This document shows, in pieces, positions 33,025 through 42,239 of a DNA stretch of 64,000 nt. Numbering within the stretch: the stretch's first letter is position 1; each line of letters starts with the position of its first letter. The notes beneath the pieces were generated by a model. That model was not told the DNA's origin. It searched no databases and saw only the letters and a list, made by a program, of their open reading frames with translations. The position numbers were made by a program, and so were the translations under genes. Source of the stretch: Rhodobacteraceae bacterium Alg238-R152 (GTDB lineage: Bacteria; Pseudomonadota; Alphaproteobacteria; Rhodobacterales; Rhodobacteraceae); NCBI GenBank assembly GCA_900537125.1, contig UNRJ01000003.1, positions 124,001 to 188,000 of the forward strand. Direction: 5' to 3'.

Positions 33025-33396
33025 ATGCTTAAGGGATCTTGCCTCTGTGGCGACATCACATTTGAAACCGAAGCGGAGCCACAAGGCGCTTCCATGTGCC
33101 ACTGCAGCCAGTGCCGCAAGCAATCCGGCGGCATTTGGTCTTCCGCCTCGGTTGTTGACACCGATCTGACCATCACCGGCGAGGTGCTCTGGTATGAGGC
33201 TAGCGAAAGTGCCAAACGCGGCAGCTGCCCGCGCTGTGGCTCTTTCCTGTTCTGGAAAGCCCATGATGAGGACACCACCAGTTTTGCCCTTGGGGCGGTG
33301 GATGGCCCAACCGGTCTGGAACTGACCAAGCACATCTTTGTCGCGCACAAAGGTGATTACTACACCATCTCCGACAACGTGCCGCAGAGAGACTGA
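33025..33396 (+). CDS. GFA family (glutathione-dependent formaldehyde-activating) protein
   Basis: 123-residue zinc-binding GFA/CENP-V domain. Cys ligands are in KGSCLCGDITFE, MCHCSQCRKQSGG and SCPRCGSFLFW. The founder, Gfa of Paracoccus, speeds condensation of formaldehyde with glutathione, though many homologues do other tasks. Here it lies 10 nt after the regulator and close to two demethylating-type FAD/GcvT dehydrogenases, whose reactions can release formaldehyde; this makes a formaldehyde role more plausible than for most GFA proteins. Confidence 0.9.
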   Translation: MLKGSCLCGDITFETEAEPQGASMCHCSQCRKQSGGIWSSASVVDTDLTITGEVLWYEASESAKRGSCPRCGSFLFWKAHDEDTTSFALGAVDGPTGLELTKHIFVAHKGDYYTISDNVPQRD

Positions 33397-33398
33397 TC

Positions 33399-34022
33399 AT
33401 GCTGGAAACATTTGCACTTATGGACAGTGTCACGCTGTGGGCCTTTATGGCAGCGTCGCTGGTGATGTACCTGACCCCTGGCGCAGATATGATGTTCACC
33501 ATTGCCAGCGGTATCTCCGGTGGCCCCAAGGCGGGGCTTGCCGCCACGGTTGGGGTAACGCTTGGTCTTGTCGTGCACATCACCTTGGCCGCTGCCGGAC
33601 TGGCCGTATTGATTGCGGCGTCCCCGACGGCGCTGCTTGCGATCCGCTATGCAGGTGCGGCCTATCTGGTTGTGCTGGCGTATCAGTCTTGGATTGCCAA
33701 GCCGGCTGAGGACGATGTTGAGGGGCGCTCCAGTGTCTCGCGCGCGGTGCGGCGTGGGTTTTTGACCAATGTCCTGAATCCGAAAATCATCCTCTTCGTC
33801 CTCGCCTTCTTGCCGCAGTTCACCACACCTGCCGCTGGACCGATCTGGCAGCAGATCGTGATCCTTGGTGTGATGTTTGCATCTGGTGGGTTTGTGGTGG
33901 TGTCGATGATTGGCCTGTCAGCAGGTCTTGTGGGGGCAAAACTCAAACAAGCCACAGGTATTCTGAACAAAATCGCCGCCGTCATCTTTGGCGGCTTGGC
34001 TGCAAAACTAGTCTTTGACTGA
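33399..34022 (+). CDS. LysE family exporter
   Basis: 207 residues with about six membrane segments (e.g. LWAFMAASLVMYLTPGAD, AGLAATVGVTLGLVVHITLA, LGVMFASGGFVVVSMIGL). The conserved TPGADMMFTIASGISGG near residue 25 is the LysE/RhtB signature. These proteins export amino acids or amines. It begins 2 nt after the GFA stop and is followed 11 nt later by the first dehydrogenase, so it may remove a surplus amino acid (for example from N-methylglycine breakdown). Substrate is inferred only from context. Confidence 0.9.
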   Translation: MLETFALMDSVTLWAFMAASLVMYLTPGADMMFTIASGISGGPKAGLAATVGVTLGLVVHITLAAAGLAVLIAASPTALLAIRYAGAAYLVVLAYQSWIAKPAEDDVEGRSSVSRAVRRGFLTNVLNPKIILFVLAFLPQFTTPAAGPIWQQIVILGVMFASGGFVVVSMIGLSAGLVGAKLKQATGILNKIAAVIFGGLAAKLVFD

Positions 34023-34033
34023 GGGAGATGGTC

Positions 34034-36484
34034 ATGTCTGATTTTCCAAGCAAGGCCCGTGTGGTCATCATTGGCGGTGGTGTGGTGGGCACTTCAAGCC
34101 TGTATCATCTGGCCAAGAAAGGCTGGACCGATTGTGTCTTGCTGGAAAAGAACGAACTGACCGCGGGGTCCACCTGGCACGCCGCTGGCAATGTGCCCAC
34201 CTTCTCTACCTCTTGGGCAATCATGAACATGCAGCGCTACTCCACCGAGCTTTATGCCCGGCTAGGGGAAGAGGTTGATTACCCAATGGGGTATCACCAA
34301 TCGGGCTCTATCCGGCTAGCGCATTCCAAAGAGCGGGTGCAGGAATTTGAGCGAGCTATGTCCATGGGGCGTTACCAAGGCATCCCGATGGAAATGTGGA
34401 CGCCGGAGGAAACCAAAGAACGCTATCCATTCCTTGAAACCCATGATCTCGAAGCGGTGCTTTATGACCCAACCGATGGAGACATCGATCCGGCCCAGTT
34501 GACCCAAGCGCTGGCCAAAGGCGCACGCGACATGGGCCAGAAAATCCTGCGCTTCTGTCCGGCGACCGGCGTGACGCAGCTAGAAGACAAAACTTGGATT
34601 GTGCACACCGACAAAGGCGACATCGCCTGTGACTATGTGGTCAACGCTGCTGGATATTACGCGCAGCGCGTGGGTGAGTGGTTCAAACCCTACGGTGGGC
34701 GCACGGTGCCAATGATGGTGATGAGCCACCAGTATCTGCTGACCGAAGAAATCCCGGAGGTGGAGGATTGGTCCAAAGCCAACAGCGGCAAGAAGCTTCC
34801 GCTGCTGCGGGACGTGGATATCTCTTACTACCTGCGTCAGGAAAAGCACGGCTATAACCTTGGCCCTTATGAGCCGAACTGTAAGGCACATTGGGACACC
34901 GATGCAGACCCAATGCCGGATGATTTCTCTTTCCAACTCTGGTCTGACGATCTCGACCGGATCGAGGACATTGTCACCGATGCCATGGAGCGTGTGCCAC
35001 TGATGCAAACCTCGGGTGTGAGCCGCGTGATAAACGGCCCAATTCCCTACGCGCCTGATGGCCTGCCGCTGATTGGTCCGATGCCGGGCGTGGAAAACGC
35101 TTTTGAGAATTGCGTCTTTACCTTCGGCATCGCCCAAGGCGGTGGCGCGGGCAAAGTGCTTGCCGAATGGATCGTGGATGGCCACACCGAGTGGGACATG
35201 TGGGCCGTCGATCCGCGCCGCTACACCGATTACACCGATCACGATTACTGCGTGACGAAAGGCATGGAGGTCTACGGAAACGAGTACGCCATGCACTTCC
35301 CGCATCACGAATGGCCCGCCGCCCGGGACAAGAAGCTCTCCCCCGTCCATGACCGGGTTGTCGCAGCTGGCGGTGTTATGGGGGCCTATAACGGATGGGA
35401 GCGAGCGAACTGGTTTGCCAAAGACGGCGATGACACCTCGCTCGCTGCCACCCACACCTGGGGCCGCTCCGGTCCTTGGGAGCAACGTGTGAAAGAAGAA
35501 TGTGAAGCCGTGCGCGACCACTGCGGCGTGCTCGATCTGCCGGGGTTCTCCCGCTTCATGGTCACAGGCGAAGGTGCCGCAGAAACCCTGCGCGGTTTGG
35601 TCACTGGCGGCTTGCCCAAAGTGGGCCGCATGAACCTCGTCTACATTTCCGATGATCGGGGGCGCATCATGACAGAAATGTCCTGCATTCGCATGGGAGA
35701 CGATGCGTTCTTGATGATCACGGCGGCAACGGCACAGTGGCATGATCGCGACATCCTGATGCGTGCCATGCCTGTCAGCGTGACGGTCGAAGACATCACT
35801 ACAACCCGTGACACGCTGATTGTGACAGGGCCAAAGTCACGCGACATCCTTGCGGCGCTGACCGATGCGGATCTTCAAAGCGGCTGGCTCACCCACCAGA
35901 ACGCTACCGTCGCTGGGCAACCCGCCTATATGATCCGCGTGTCTTTTGCCGGGGAGCTAGGCTGGGAAGTTCATGCACTGAACGAGCATATGCCGGCAAT
36001 CTACGATGCGATCCGCGACGCCGGGGCAACGCCTTTCGGCATGTACGCGCTGAACTCGCTGCGTCTGGAGAAAGGCTACCGTGCTTGGAAGGGCGACCTG
36101 TCCACCGACTATTCTCTGCTCGAAGGCGGGTTGGAGCGCTTTGTGAAACTGGACAAACCACAGGATTTCCCGGGCAAAGCCGCGATCCAGAGCGAAAAGC
36201 AACAAGGCGTGAAAAAGTCGTTTGTCACCCTGAAGGTCGACGCCGGCGACGCAGACGCACCGTATATGTCCTGCATTTACAACGGCGATCAAATTGTCGG
36301 CGAAACCACATCCGGCGGCTGGGGCTACCGCGTGAACGCCTCCATCGCGCTGGGCATGGTGAAGGCCGATTTGGCTGTGCCGGGAACGGAACTTGAGGTC
36401 GAGATCTACGGAACCAAACACCGCGCAGTGGTGCAAGAAGACCAGCCGATGTGGGATCCCCATAACGAAAGACTACGTGCGTGA
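34034..36484 (+). CDS. FAD/GcvT dehydrogenase, dimethylglycine/sarcosine dehydrogenase-like (first copy)
   Basis: 816 residues. N-terminal DAO-type FAD domain with VVIIGGGVVGTSSLYHLAKK; GSTWHAAGN holds the His that is flavinylated in mammalian homologues. The central domain is followed by a C-terminal GcvT-like folate domain (about 440-816; FAGELGWEVHA, LRLEKGYRAWKGDL, GETTSGGWGYRVNASI). Such enzymes demethylate N-methylated glycines and pass the methyl to tetrahydrofolate, or release formaldehyde. AGNVPTFSTSWAI differs from the usual AGLI start, so the substrate may differ from copy two. ATG 34034 has GAGGGAG at a proper distance. Confidence 0.93.
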   Translation: MSDFPSKARVVIIGGGVVGTSSLYHLAKKGWTDCVLLEKNELTAGSTWHAAGNVPTFSTSWAIMNMQRYSTELYARLGEEVDYPMGYHQSGSIRLAHSKERVQEFERAMSMGRYQGIPMEMWTPEETKERYPFLETHDLEAVLYDPTDGDIDPAQLTQALAKGARDMGQKILRFCPATGVTQLEDKTWIVHTDKGDIACDYVVNAAGYYAQRVGEWFKPYGGRTVPMMVMSHQYLLTEEIPEVEDWSKANSGKKLPLLRDVDISYYLRQEKHGYNLGPYEPNCKAHWDTDADPMPDDFSFQLWSDDLDRIEDIVTDAMERVPLMQTSGVSRVINGPIPYAPDGLPLIGPMPGVENAFENCVFTFGIAQGGGAGKVLAEWIVDGHTEWDMWAVDPRRYTDYTDHDYCVTKGMEVYGNEYAMHFPHHEWPAARDKKLSPVHDRVVAAGGVMGAYNGWERANWFAKDGDDTSLAATHTWGRSGPWEQRVKEECEAVRDHCGVLDLPGFSRFMVTGEGAAETLRGLVTGGLPKVGRMNLVYISDDRGRIMTEMSCIRMGDDAFLMITAATAQWHDRDILMRAMPVSVTVEDITTTRDTLIVTGPKSRDILAALTDADLQSGWLTHQNATVAGQPAYMIRVSFAGELGWEVHALNEHMPAIYDAIRDAGATPFGMYALNSLRLEKGYRAWKGDLSTDYSLLEGGLERFVKLDKPQDFPGKAAIQSEKQQGVKKSFVTLKVDAGDADAPYMSCIYNGDQIVGETTSGGWGYRVNASIALGMVKADLAVPGTELEVEIYGTKHRAVVQEDQPMWDPHNERLRA

Positions 36485-37470
36485 GTAACCCACTTCCAGA
36501 GGCGGCCAGCAGCTTTCGATGGGCGCGTTTTGCGCTCATCCTGACAACCTATTTGCTGTGTTATTTTGTGGTCTTTGTTCTGGCCAACACTGTGATTGTC
36601 TCTCTGGATCAGGCCTTTGGCTTCTTGGGGCTTATCCTCTGTGGCCTGGTGATGGGGGTTTTGGCTTCGTGGCTCTGGGACCCGCGGGTTGAGCGGCGGT
36701 ATCTTGATGTATTGGGCACTGCTTTGCTGGCTTTCGTCTGTACGTTGCTTCCCCTTGTGCTGTTCCAGTTTGAAACCCTCATTTGTATCGTGATCGCGCT
36801 GCCGATTGTGGGCGTGTTGATGGCGCTCAGCATTTGGGGCACACGCCTGATTGTAAATTGGCGCCAAGACCGTGCCACGGCCACCTATTCGGCGCTGGTT
36901 GTTGTTCCGCTGGCCTTGCTCAGCCAGCAGGGCGCCTTCTTGGATAGTGATCTGCTCAGCCCGGCTTCCACTGAAATGTTACAAAGCGAGATCGTGATCA
37001 ACGCCTCCCCGGAAACGGTATGGGCGCACACGTTGGAGATTGCTCCGATAGGTGAAGAGGAGCGCATCTGGACCATGTCTCACGCGCTCTTGAACGCGCC
37101 GCAACCCATTGACGCGCGACTGAACGGCGACATACGTGAACTGCGTTGGACCAAAGGGGTGCTGTTTCAGGAGCACATCACACAGCGCGCCGAAAACGCC
37201 TATCTGGAGTGGCGGTTTGTGTTCCACAAGCCGGAGACTCTCGCAGCCATCGATCCAAACATTCACCCGCAATCTCGCACACTGTTTTTGGAAAAGGGCT
37301 CCTATCGCCTCTTGCCGGAGCCGGGCGGGCGCGCACGGGTTGTTCTGACCACAACCTACCACATGAAAACACCAATCAACGGCTATCTGCGCGTCTGGGG
37401 CACCCTGTTTCTGGATGACTTTCAGACCAGCGTACTTGCCGTCATCAAATCACGTTCGGAGGCCTCTTAG
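36481..37470 (+). CDS. Membrane-anchored SRPBCC (START-like) protein
   Basis: 329 residues. The first ~150 have four to five hydrophobic segments (FALILTTYLLCYFVVFVLA, FLGLILCGLVMGVLASWL, LLAFVCTLLPLVLF, CIVIALPIVGVLMALSI). From ~165 on, a SRPBCC-like polyketide-cyclase domain: SEIVINASPETVWAHTLEI is its typical opening, ending with VLTTTYHMKTPINGYLRVW. GTG start overlaps the dehydrogenase stop by 4 bp. The fold binds hydrophobic ligands; nothing in it suggests catalysis. Its position between the two dehydrogenases is unusual and function is unknown. Confidence 0.85.
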   Translation: MSNPLPEAASSFRWARFALILTTYLLCYFVVFVLANTVIVSLDQAFGFLGLILCGLVMGVLASWLWDPRVERRYLDVLGTALLAFVCTLLPLVLFQFETLICIVIALPIVGVLMALSIWGTRLIVNWRQDRATATYSALVVVPLALLSQQGAFLDSDLLSPASTEMLQSEIVINASPETVWAHTLEIAPIGEEERIWTMSHALLNAPQPIDARLNGDIRELRWTKGVLFQEHITQRAENAYLEWRFVFHKPETLAAIDPNIHPQSRTLFLEKGSYRLLPEPGGRARVVLTTTYHMKTPINGYLRVWGTLFLDDFQTSVLAVIKSRSEAS

Positions 37471-37532
37471 CGCCAAAAACGTGCCAGTCGCGGTGCTCAG
37501 CCACTGTCATTTTTGAAAAGGATGTCGGGATT

Positions 37533-39980
37533 ATGGAACTTCCAAACAAGGCGCGAGTCGTCATCATTGGCGGTGGAGTTGTTGGCTGTTCAGTGGCCTA
37601 TCACCTTGCCAAATTGGGCTGGAAAGATGTGGTTTTGCTGGAACGCAAACAGCTCACGTCGGGTACCACCTGGCACGCCGCTGGCCTGATTGCGCAATTG
37701 CGCGCCACGGCCAACATGACCAAGCTCGCGAAGTATTCGCAAGAGCTCTATGGCAACCTCGAAGCCGAGACCGGTGTCGCCACAGGCTTCAAGCGCTGCG
37801 GCTCCATTACTGTCGCCTTAACCGAAGAGCGCAAAGAAGAAATCTTCCGTCAGGCGGCCATGGCCCGCGCCTTTGGTGTGGAAGTGGAAGAGATCTCACC
37901 TGCGGAAGTCAAAGCCCGCTATGAACACCTCAACATCGAGGATGTCACCGCGGGCGTGTACTTGCCGCTCGATGGTCAAGGCGATCCAGCCAACATCGCA
38001 TTGGCGCTGGCCAAAGGCGCGCGGCAGATGGGGGCCACAGTCAAAGAGCGCGTGAAGGTCACTAATATCGTCAAGGCAGGCCGCAAGATTACTGGTGTGG
38101 ACTGGGTGTCTGATGACGGCGCGGAGCAGGGCCACATTGCGTGCGATATGATTGTGAACTGTGCCGGTATGTGGGGCCACGAGGTTGGTCGCATGGCAGG
38201 CGTGAATGTGCCCCTGCACGCCTGTGAGCATTTCTACATCGTCACAGAAAACATCCCGCAGCTCACACAAATGCCGGTGCTGCGCGTGCCGGATGAATGT
38301 GCTTATTACAAGGAAGATGCGGGCAAAATTCTGCTCGGGGCGTTCGAGCCAAACGCCAAGCCCTGGGGTATGAAGGGCATTCCTAACACTTTCGAGTTTG
38401 ATCAGCTGCCGGAAGACTTCGACCACTTCGAACCTATCTTGGAGGCGGCGGTGAACCGTATGCCGATGTTGGCGGAAGCGGGCATTCACACCTTCTTCAA
38501 CGGCCCGGAAAGTTTCACTCCTGATGACGCCTACCACCTCGGGTTAGCGCCGGAGATGGACAATGTCTGGGTCGCAGCAGGTTTCAATTCCATTGGCATC
38601 CAGTCCGCCGGTGGTGCGGGCATGGCGCTTGCACAGTGGATGACGGACGGCGAAAAGCCCTTTGATCTGGGTGATGTGGACATCTCCCGCATGCAGCCGT
38701 TTCAAGGCAACAAAACCTATCTGTTTGAACGCTCCAAAGAGACCTTGGGTCTGCTCTATGCCGATCACTTCCCCTATCGCCAAAAAGCGACCGCCCGGGG
38801 TGTGCGCCGCACGCCGTTCCATCATCAGCTAAAGGAAAAAGGCGCTGTTTTTGGCGAATTGGCGGGTTGGGAACGCGCAAATTGGTTCGCCCACGAAAGT
38901 CAGGAAAGGGACTACCACTACACCTGGAAGCGGCAGAATTGGTTTGAGAACTCCGCTGCAGAGCACCGGGCGATCCGTGAAAACGTTGGCATGTACGACA
39001 TGTCGTCTTTTGGCAAAATTCGGGTCGAAGGTCCGGACGCCGAAGCCTTCCTGAACTATGTCGGAGGTGGTGACTACTCTGTGCCAAACGGCAAAATTGT
39101 CTACACCCAGTTCTTGAACCGCAACGGCGGGATTGAGGCTGACGTGACTGTGACGCGCCTGACCGAGACCTCCTATCTGGTGGTGACCCCGGCGGCGACA
39201 CGTTTGGCGGATCAAACCTGGATGGAGCGTCACAAAGGCACCTTCAATGTGGTCATCACCGATGTCACATCTGGCGAGGGTGTGCTGGCGATTATGGGGC
39301 CAAATGCCCGAAAACTGTTGGAAAAAGTCTCGCCGGCCGATTTCACCAACACCACCAACCCCTTTGGCACTGCACAAGAGATCGAACTGGGCATGGGCCT
39401 CGCCCGTGCGCACCGTGTCACTTATGTTGGTGAATTGGGGTGGGAAATCTATGTCTCCTCCGACATGGCTGGTCACGCCTTTGAGAGCCTCTGGGACGCT
39501 GGTCATGGCATGGGGCTGAAGCTCTGTGGCATGCATATGATGGACAGCTGCCGCATTGAAAAAGGCTTTCGCCACTTTGGCCATGACATCACCTGCGAGG
39601 ACCATGTCGTCGACGCTGGCCTTGGCTTTGCGGTCAAAACCGACAAGCCAGACTTCATTGGACGCGAAGCCGTGATTGCGCGCAAAGAAAATGGTCCGCA
39701 AAACCGGCTGGTGCAGTTCAAGCTCACCGATCCGGAGCCAATCCTCTTCCACAACGAGCCAATTATCAGAGACGGCGAATACGTCGGCTATCTCAGCTCC
39801 GGCAACTATGGCCACACATTGGGGGCAGCTATGGGGCTGGGCTACGTGCCTTGCGCAGGCGAAAAAGCCGCGGATGTCCTGGCCTCAACTTATGAAATTG
39901 ACGTCATGGGCACAAAGGTACGCGCCGAAGTGTCGCTGAAACCGATGTACGATCCAAAGTCAGAACGGGTGAAGGTATGA
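37533..39980 (+). CDS. FAD/GcvT dehydrogenase, dimethylglycine/sarcosine dehydrogenase-like (second copy)
   Basis: 815 residues, same architecture as the first copy: FAD loop VVIIGGGVVGCSVAYHLAKL, flavinylation motif GTTWHAAGLIAQL, and GcvT-like C-terminus (YVGELGWEIYVSSDMAG, MMDSCRIEKGFRHFGHD, SGNYGHTLGAAMGLGYV). AGLIAQLR is closer to classical dimethylglycine and sarcosine dehydrogenases than copy one. The N-terminal 60 residues of the copies are clearly alike, so they are old duplicates with diverged specificity. Lies 62 nt after the SRPBCC gene; starts at ATG 37533. Ends before a hairpin at 39989-40019. Confidence 0.93.
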   Translation: MELPNKARVVIIGGGVVGCSVAYHLAKLGWKDVVLLERKQLTSGTTWHAAGLIAQLRATANMTKLAKYSQELYGNLEAETGVATGFKRCGSITVALTEERKEEIFRQAAMARAFGVEVEEISPAEVKARYEHLNIEDVTAGVYLPLDGQGDPANIALALAKGARQMGATVKERVKVTNIVKAGRKITGVDWVSDDGAEQGHIACDMIVNCAGMWGHEVGRMAGVNVPLHACEHFYIVTENIPQLTQMPVLRVPDECAYYKEDAGKILLGAFEPNAKPWGMKGIPNTFEFDQLPEDFDHFEPILEAAVNRMPMLAEAGIHTFFNGPESFTPDDAYHLGLAPEMDNVWVAAGFNSIGIQSAGGAGMALAQWMTDGEKPFDLGDVDISRMQPFQGNKTYLFERSKETLGLLYADHFPYRQKATARGVRRTPFHHQLKEKGAVFGELAGWERANWFAHESQERDYHYTWKRQNWFENSAAEHRAIRENVGMYDMSSFGKIRVEGPDAEAFLNYVGGGDYSVPNGKIVYTQFLNRNGGIEADVTVTRLTETSYLVVTPAATRLADQTWMERHKGTFNVVITDVTSGEGVLAIMGPNARKLLEKVSPADFTNTTNPFGTAQEIELGMGLARAHRVTYVGELGWEIYVSSDMAGHAFESLWDAGHGMGLKLCGMHMMDSCRIEKGFRHFGHDITCEDHVVDAGLGFAVKTDKPDFIGREAVIARKENGPQNRLVQFKLTDPEPILFHNEPIIRDGEYVGYLSSGNYGHTLGAAMGLGYVPCAGEKAADVLASTYEIDVMGTKVRAEVSLKPMYDPKSERVKV

Positions 39981-39988
39981 CCTTAACA

Positions 39989-40019
39989 GGTGAATCATCA
40001 CAAAAGCTGATGGTTCACC
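39989..40019 (+). terminator. Hairpin after second FAD/GcvT gene
   Basis: GGTGAATCATC (39989-39999) / GATGGTTCACC (40009-40019), 11 bp with one G-T pair, 9-nt loop. No T-run follows. It is probably an mRNA 3'-end or processing hairpin; an operator for rarD is possible. Confidence 0.5.
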
Positions 40020-40088
40020 GCACAAATACCGAATTTCCTTCCCTCGGACACACCGCTAACAAGAAGCGTTGCGAACAGGGAGGTCACC

Positions 40089-40997
40089 ATGGCAGTGCGC
40101 AGTGAACAGCCGGACAATGTCGACACGCCACAGGGTCTCGCTTATGCGATGACGGCCTATCTCCTCTGGGGGTTTCTACCGCTTTATATGAAGTTGGTCG
40201 CGCATATGCCCGCCCTCGAAGTGGTGGCGCATCGGGTGATCTGGTCCGTGCCAATTGCAGGGTTGGTGCTGATTGTTCTCCGCCGCACCTCTGATATCGT
40301 TGCCGCCCTACGCAATCCACGTACGCTGGCGATGGCATGCGTCACTGCCGCGCTGATCACGGTGAACTGGGGCGTTTATGTCTGGTCTATCGCCAATGAT
40401 CGCGCGCTAGACGCCGCTCTGGGCTACTACATCAACCCGCTGTTCAGCATTGCCTTGGCCTCTATGTTGCTGGGCGAAAAACTCACGCGTCTGCAATGGA
40501 TCGCCGTGGCCTTGGCCGCCGCTGCTGTTGGCGTGCTTTGGGTTGACGCCGGTAGCTTGCCGTGGGCAGCCCTTGCGCTCACCGTGTCCTGGGGCTTCTA
40601 CGCGTTTTTCAAAAAATCCCTGCCCGTTGGCCCCAATCAAGGGTTTTTGTTGGAGGTGATAATCCTCACCATTCCAGCCGTCGGATACCTGCTGTGGCTC
40701 ACCGCGCAAGGTCAGAGCCATTTTGGTGGTAGTCTCAAAGACACGGCGCTTCTGATGGGCTGCGGCGTGGTCACAGCCGTGCCGTTGCTGTTCTACGCCA
40801 ATGGAGCCAAACTCATGCGGCTCTCCACAATTGGCATCATGCAATACATCGCGCCGACGATGATCTTTCTCATGGCGGTTCTGGTCTTCAACGAGCCCTT
40901 TGGCAAAGCGCGCATGATTGCCTTCCCAATGATCTGGGCGGCATTGGTGGTGTACTCGATCCCAATGATCCGAGACCTGCGCAACGCCCGTCGGTGA
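40089..40997 (+). CDS. rarD: EamA family transporter RarD
   Basis: 302 residues, ten predicted membrane segments of the drug/metabolite transporter type. GLAYAMTAYLLWGFLPLYMK and AHRVIWSVPIAGLVLIVLRR are typical of RarD; VNWGVYVWSIANDRALDAALGYYINPLFS is its conserved central part. Role in Escherichia coli is unclear despite an old chloramphenicol link. GGGAGG precedes the ATG. Its stop directly abuts the stop of the convergent GDSL hydrolase. Confidence 0.92.
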   Translation: MAVRSEQPDNVDTPQGLAYAMTAYLLWGFLPLYMKLVAHMPALEVVAHRVIWSVPIAGLVLIVLRRTSDIVAALRNPRTLAMACVTAALITVNWGVYVWSIANDRALDAALGYYINPLFSIALASMLLGEKLTRLQWIAVALAAAAVGVLWVDAGSLPWAALALTVSWGFYAFFKKSLPVGPNQGFLLEVIILTIPAVGYLLWLTAQGQSHFGGSLKDTALLMGCGVVTAVPLLFYANGAKLMRLSTIGIMQYIAPTMIFLMAVLVFNEPFGKARMIAFPMIWAALVVYSIPMIRDLRNARR

Positions 40998-41714
40998 TCA
41001 CCCTTTGAAATGCGCGCGGATGTGGCTGGCAATCAATTGCCCCCACAGCGCATAGGCCTCCTCAGATGGGTGATAGCCATCCTCCGCTTGAAACCGGGGT
41101 TCAAACGGCACATCAATTGGTAGGTGTGTTATCACAGAGTGTCCCTCGCATACCTCCGCAAGGGCGCTGTCTAATCGTTGCGCCTGTTGTCCGATCACCC
41201 AGCGCAACGGCTGTGGCAACTCTGGATAGGCACCCATTGGCGGAAGCCCCGAAGCGACAATCAGCTTTGCACCAAACCTTGTGGTCAACACTTTTGCCAG
41301 TTGCCGTTGTTGTTTTTGCCAAAGGCCGCGTCTGTTGCCGCGTGTCACATCATTCACGCCAAGGGCCGACACAACCACATCAAACGGGGTGGTTTCCAAA
41401 GCCGCCAGTCGCTTCAGTATGACTCCTGTTGTGGCGCTGGTTTCGCCAATAAGCTTCCATCTCACCGCGAAGTCAGCAGACAGCGCCGACACCAATTGCC
41501 CCGACAATGCGGCCTCTTGTGTATCAGCGCCCACGCCTACGGCAGAGCTGTCCCCTAGGATCAACAGCCGCAGCGATGTCCCAGAACCGTCACATCCCTC
41601 CCGTGCGCCAGGCGGCTCTGACAATGTATTGGCCCGCCGCCGTACGCCCATCGCCTGAGCGACCAGCAGGGGGGCAAGTGGAACACGAACAACTTGATCC
41701 AATGCAACGCGCAT
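40998..41714 (-). CDS. SGNH/GDSL hydrolase family protein
   Basis: 238 residues. Block I is LLILGDSSAVGVGAD (nucleophile Ser), block II Gly in LIGETSATTGVIL, block III GVND in SALGVNDVTRGN, block V DGYHPSEEAY (Asp, His). The set is complete, so it should be an active esterase or acyl hydrolase. No signal peptide; the N-terminal LDQVVRVPLAPLLVAQAMGV is weakly hydrophobic and could be peripheral. Natural substrate unknown. Six nt after the NTF2-like gene on the same strand. Confidence 0.88.
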   Translation of the reverse strand: MRVALDQVVRVPLAPLLVAQAMGVRRRANTLSEPPGAREGCDGSGTSLRLLILGDSSAVGVGADTQEAALSGQLVSALSADFAVRWKLIGETSATTGVILKRLAALETTPFDVVVSALGVNDVTRGNRRGLWQKQQRQLAKVLTTRFGAKLIVASGLPPMGAYPELPQPLRWVIGQQAQRLDSALAEVCEGHSVITHLPIDVPFEPRFQAEDGYHPSEEAYALWGQLIASHIRAHFKG

Positions 41715-41720
41715 CTCGGT

Positions 41721-42131
41721 CTAACTCATTGCGTCCTTGAACTTGAGGAATCGCGGGTCCGTCATCACCCGCTGGTTCATTGCTTCACGCAAAGCACCGA
41801 TCGTTTTGTACGGCCGCATTACCACTTCAAAATGCTGAATCTCCCCGGCATCGTTCAACGTGATCAGATCCACACCCACACAGTCCAACTCCGCAATCTT
41901 GCACTGAAACTCTAGCGCCCAATCATTGCCGTCCCCCATCGCGCGGCGATAGCGGAAATCGCTGAACACCTGGCCAACATGGCCCAGTACAGCCGCTACA
42001 GCATCCCGTCCGGTCCAGGTCGCCCAATAGGTTGGCGGCTGAAACGTCGCGTCTTCGGCCAGCAGTGCTTTGATGTCGTCCTCATTGCCTTTGGCAACAA
42101 CCTCCTGCATGCGCACAATCGTTGGGTGCAT
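41721..42131 (-). CDS. NTF2-like (SnoaL-type) protein
   Basis: 136 residues with the NTF2-like fold: HPTIVRMQEVVAKGNEDDIKALLAEDATFQPPTYW, a first helix pair and the opening Phe/Pro segment of the pocket, then GRDAVAAVLGHVGQVFSDFRY and ALEFQCKIAELDCVGVDLI. Reaction unknown. The start at 42131 has GGGAGGG, and the long minus-strand frame upstream of it is the antisense of rluA. In one unit with the GDSL hydrolase. Confidence 0.87.
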   Translation of the reverse strand: MHPTIVRMQEVVAKGNEDDIKALLAEDATFQPPTYWATWTGRDAVAAVLGHVGQVFSDFRYRRAMGDGNDWALEFQCKIAELDCVGVDLITLNDAGEIQHFEVVMRPYKTIGALREAMNQRVMTDPRFLKFKDAMS

Positions 42132-42239
42132 AATTGGCCCTCCCTCAATTCCCGTTTTAGACAGCCTGCCGATCCCTGCGTGTAACTCAAGGTTGACGTT
42201 GGGTTGCCGCCACGCTGTCAAAGCCCTATGTCGGGCGCC

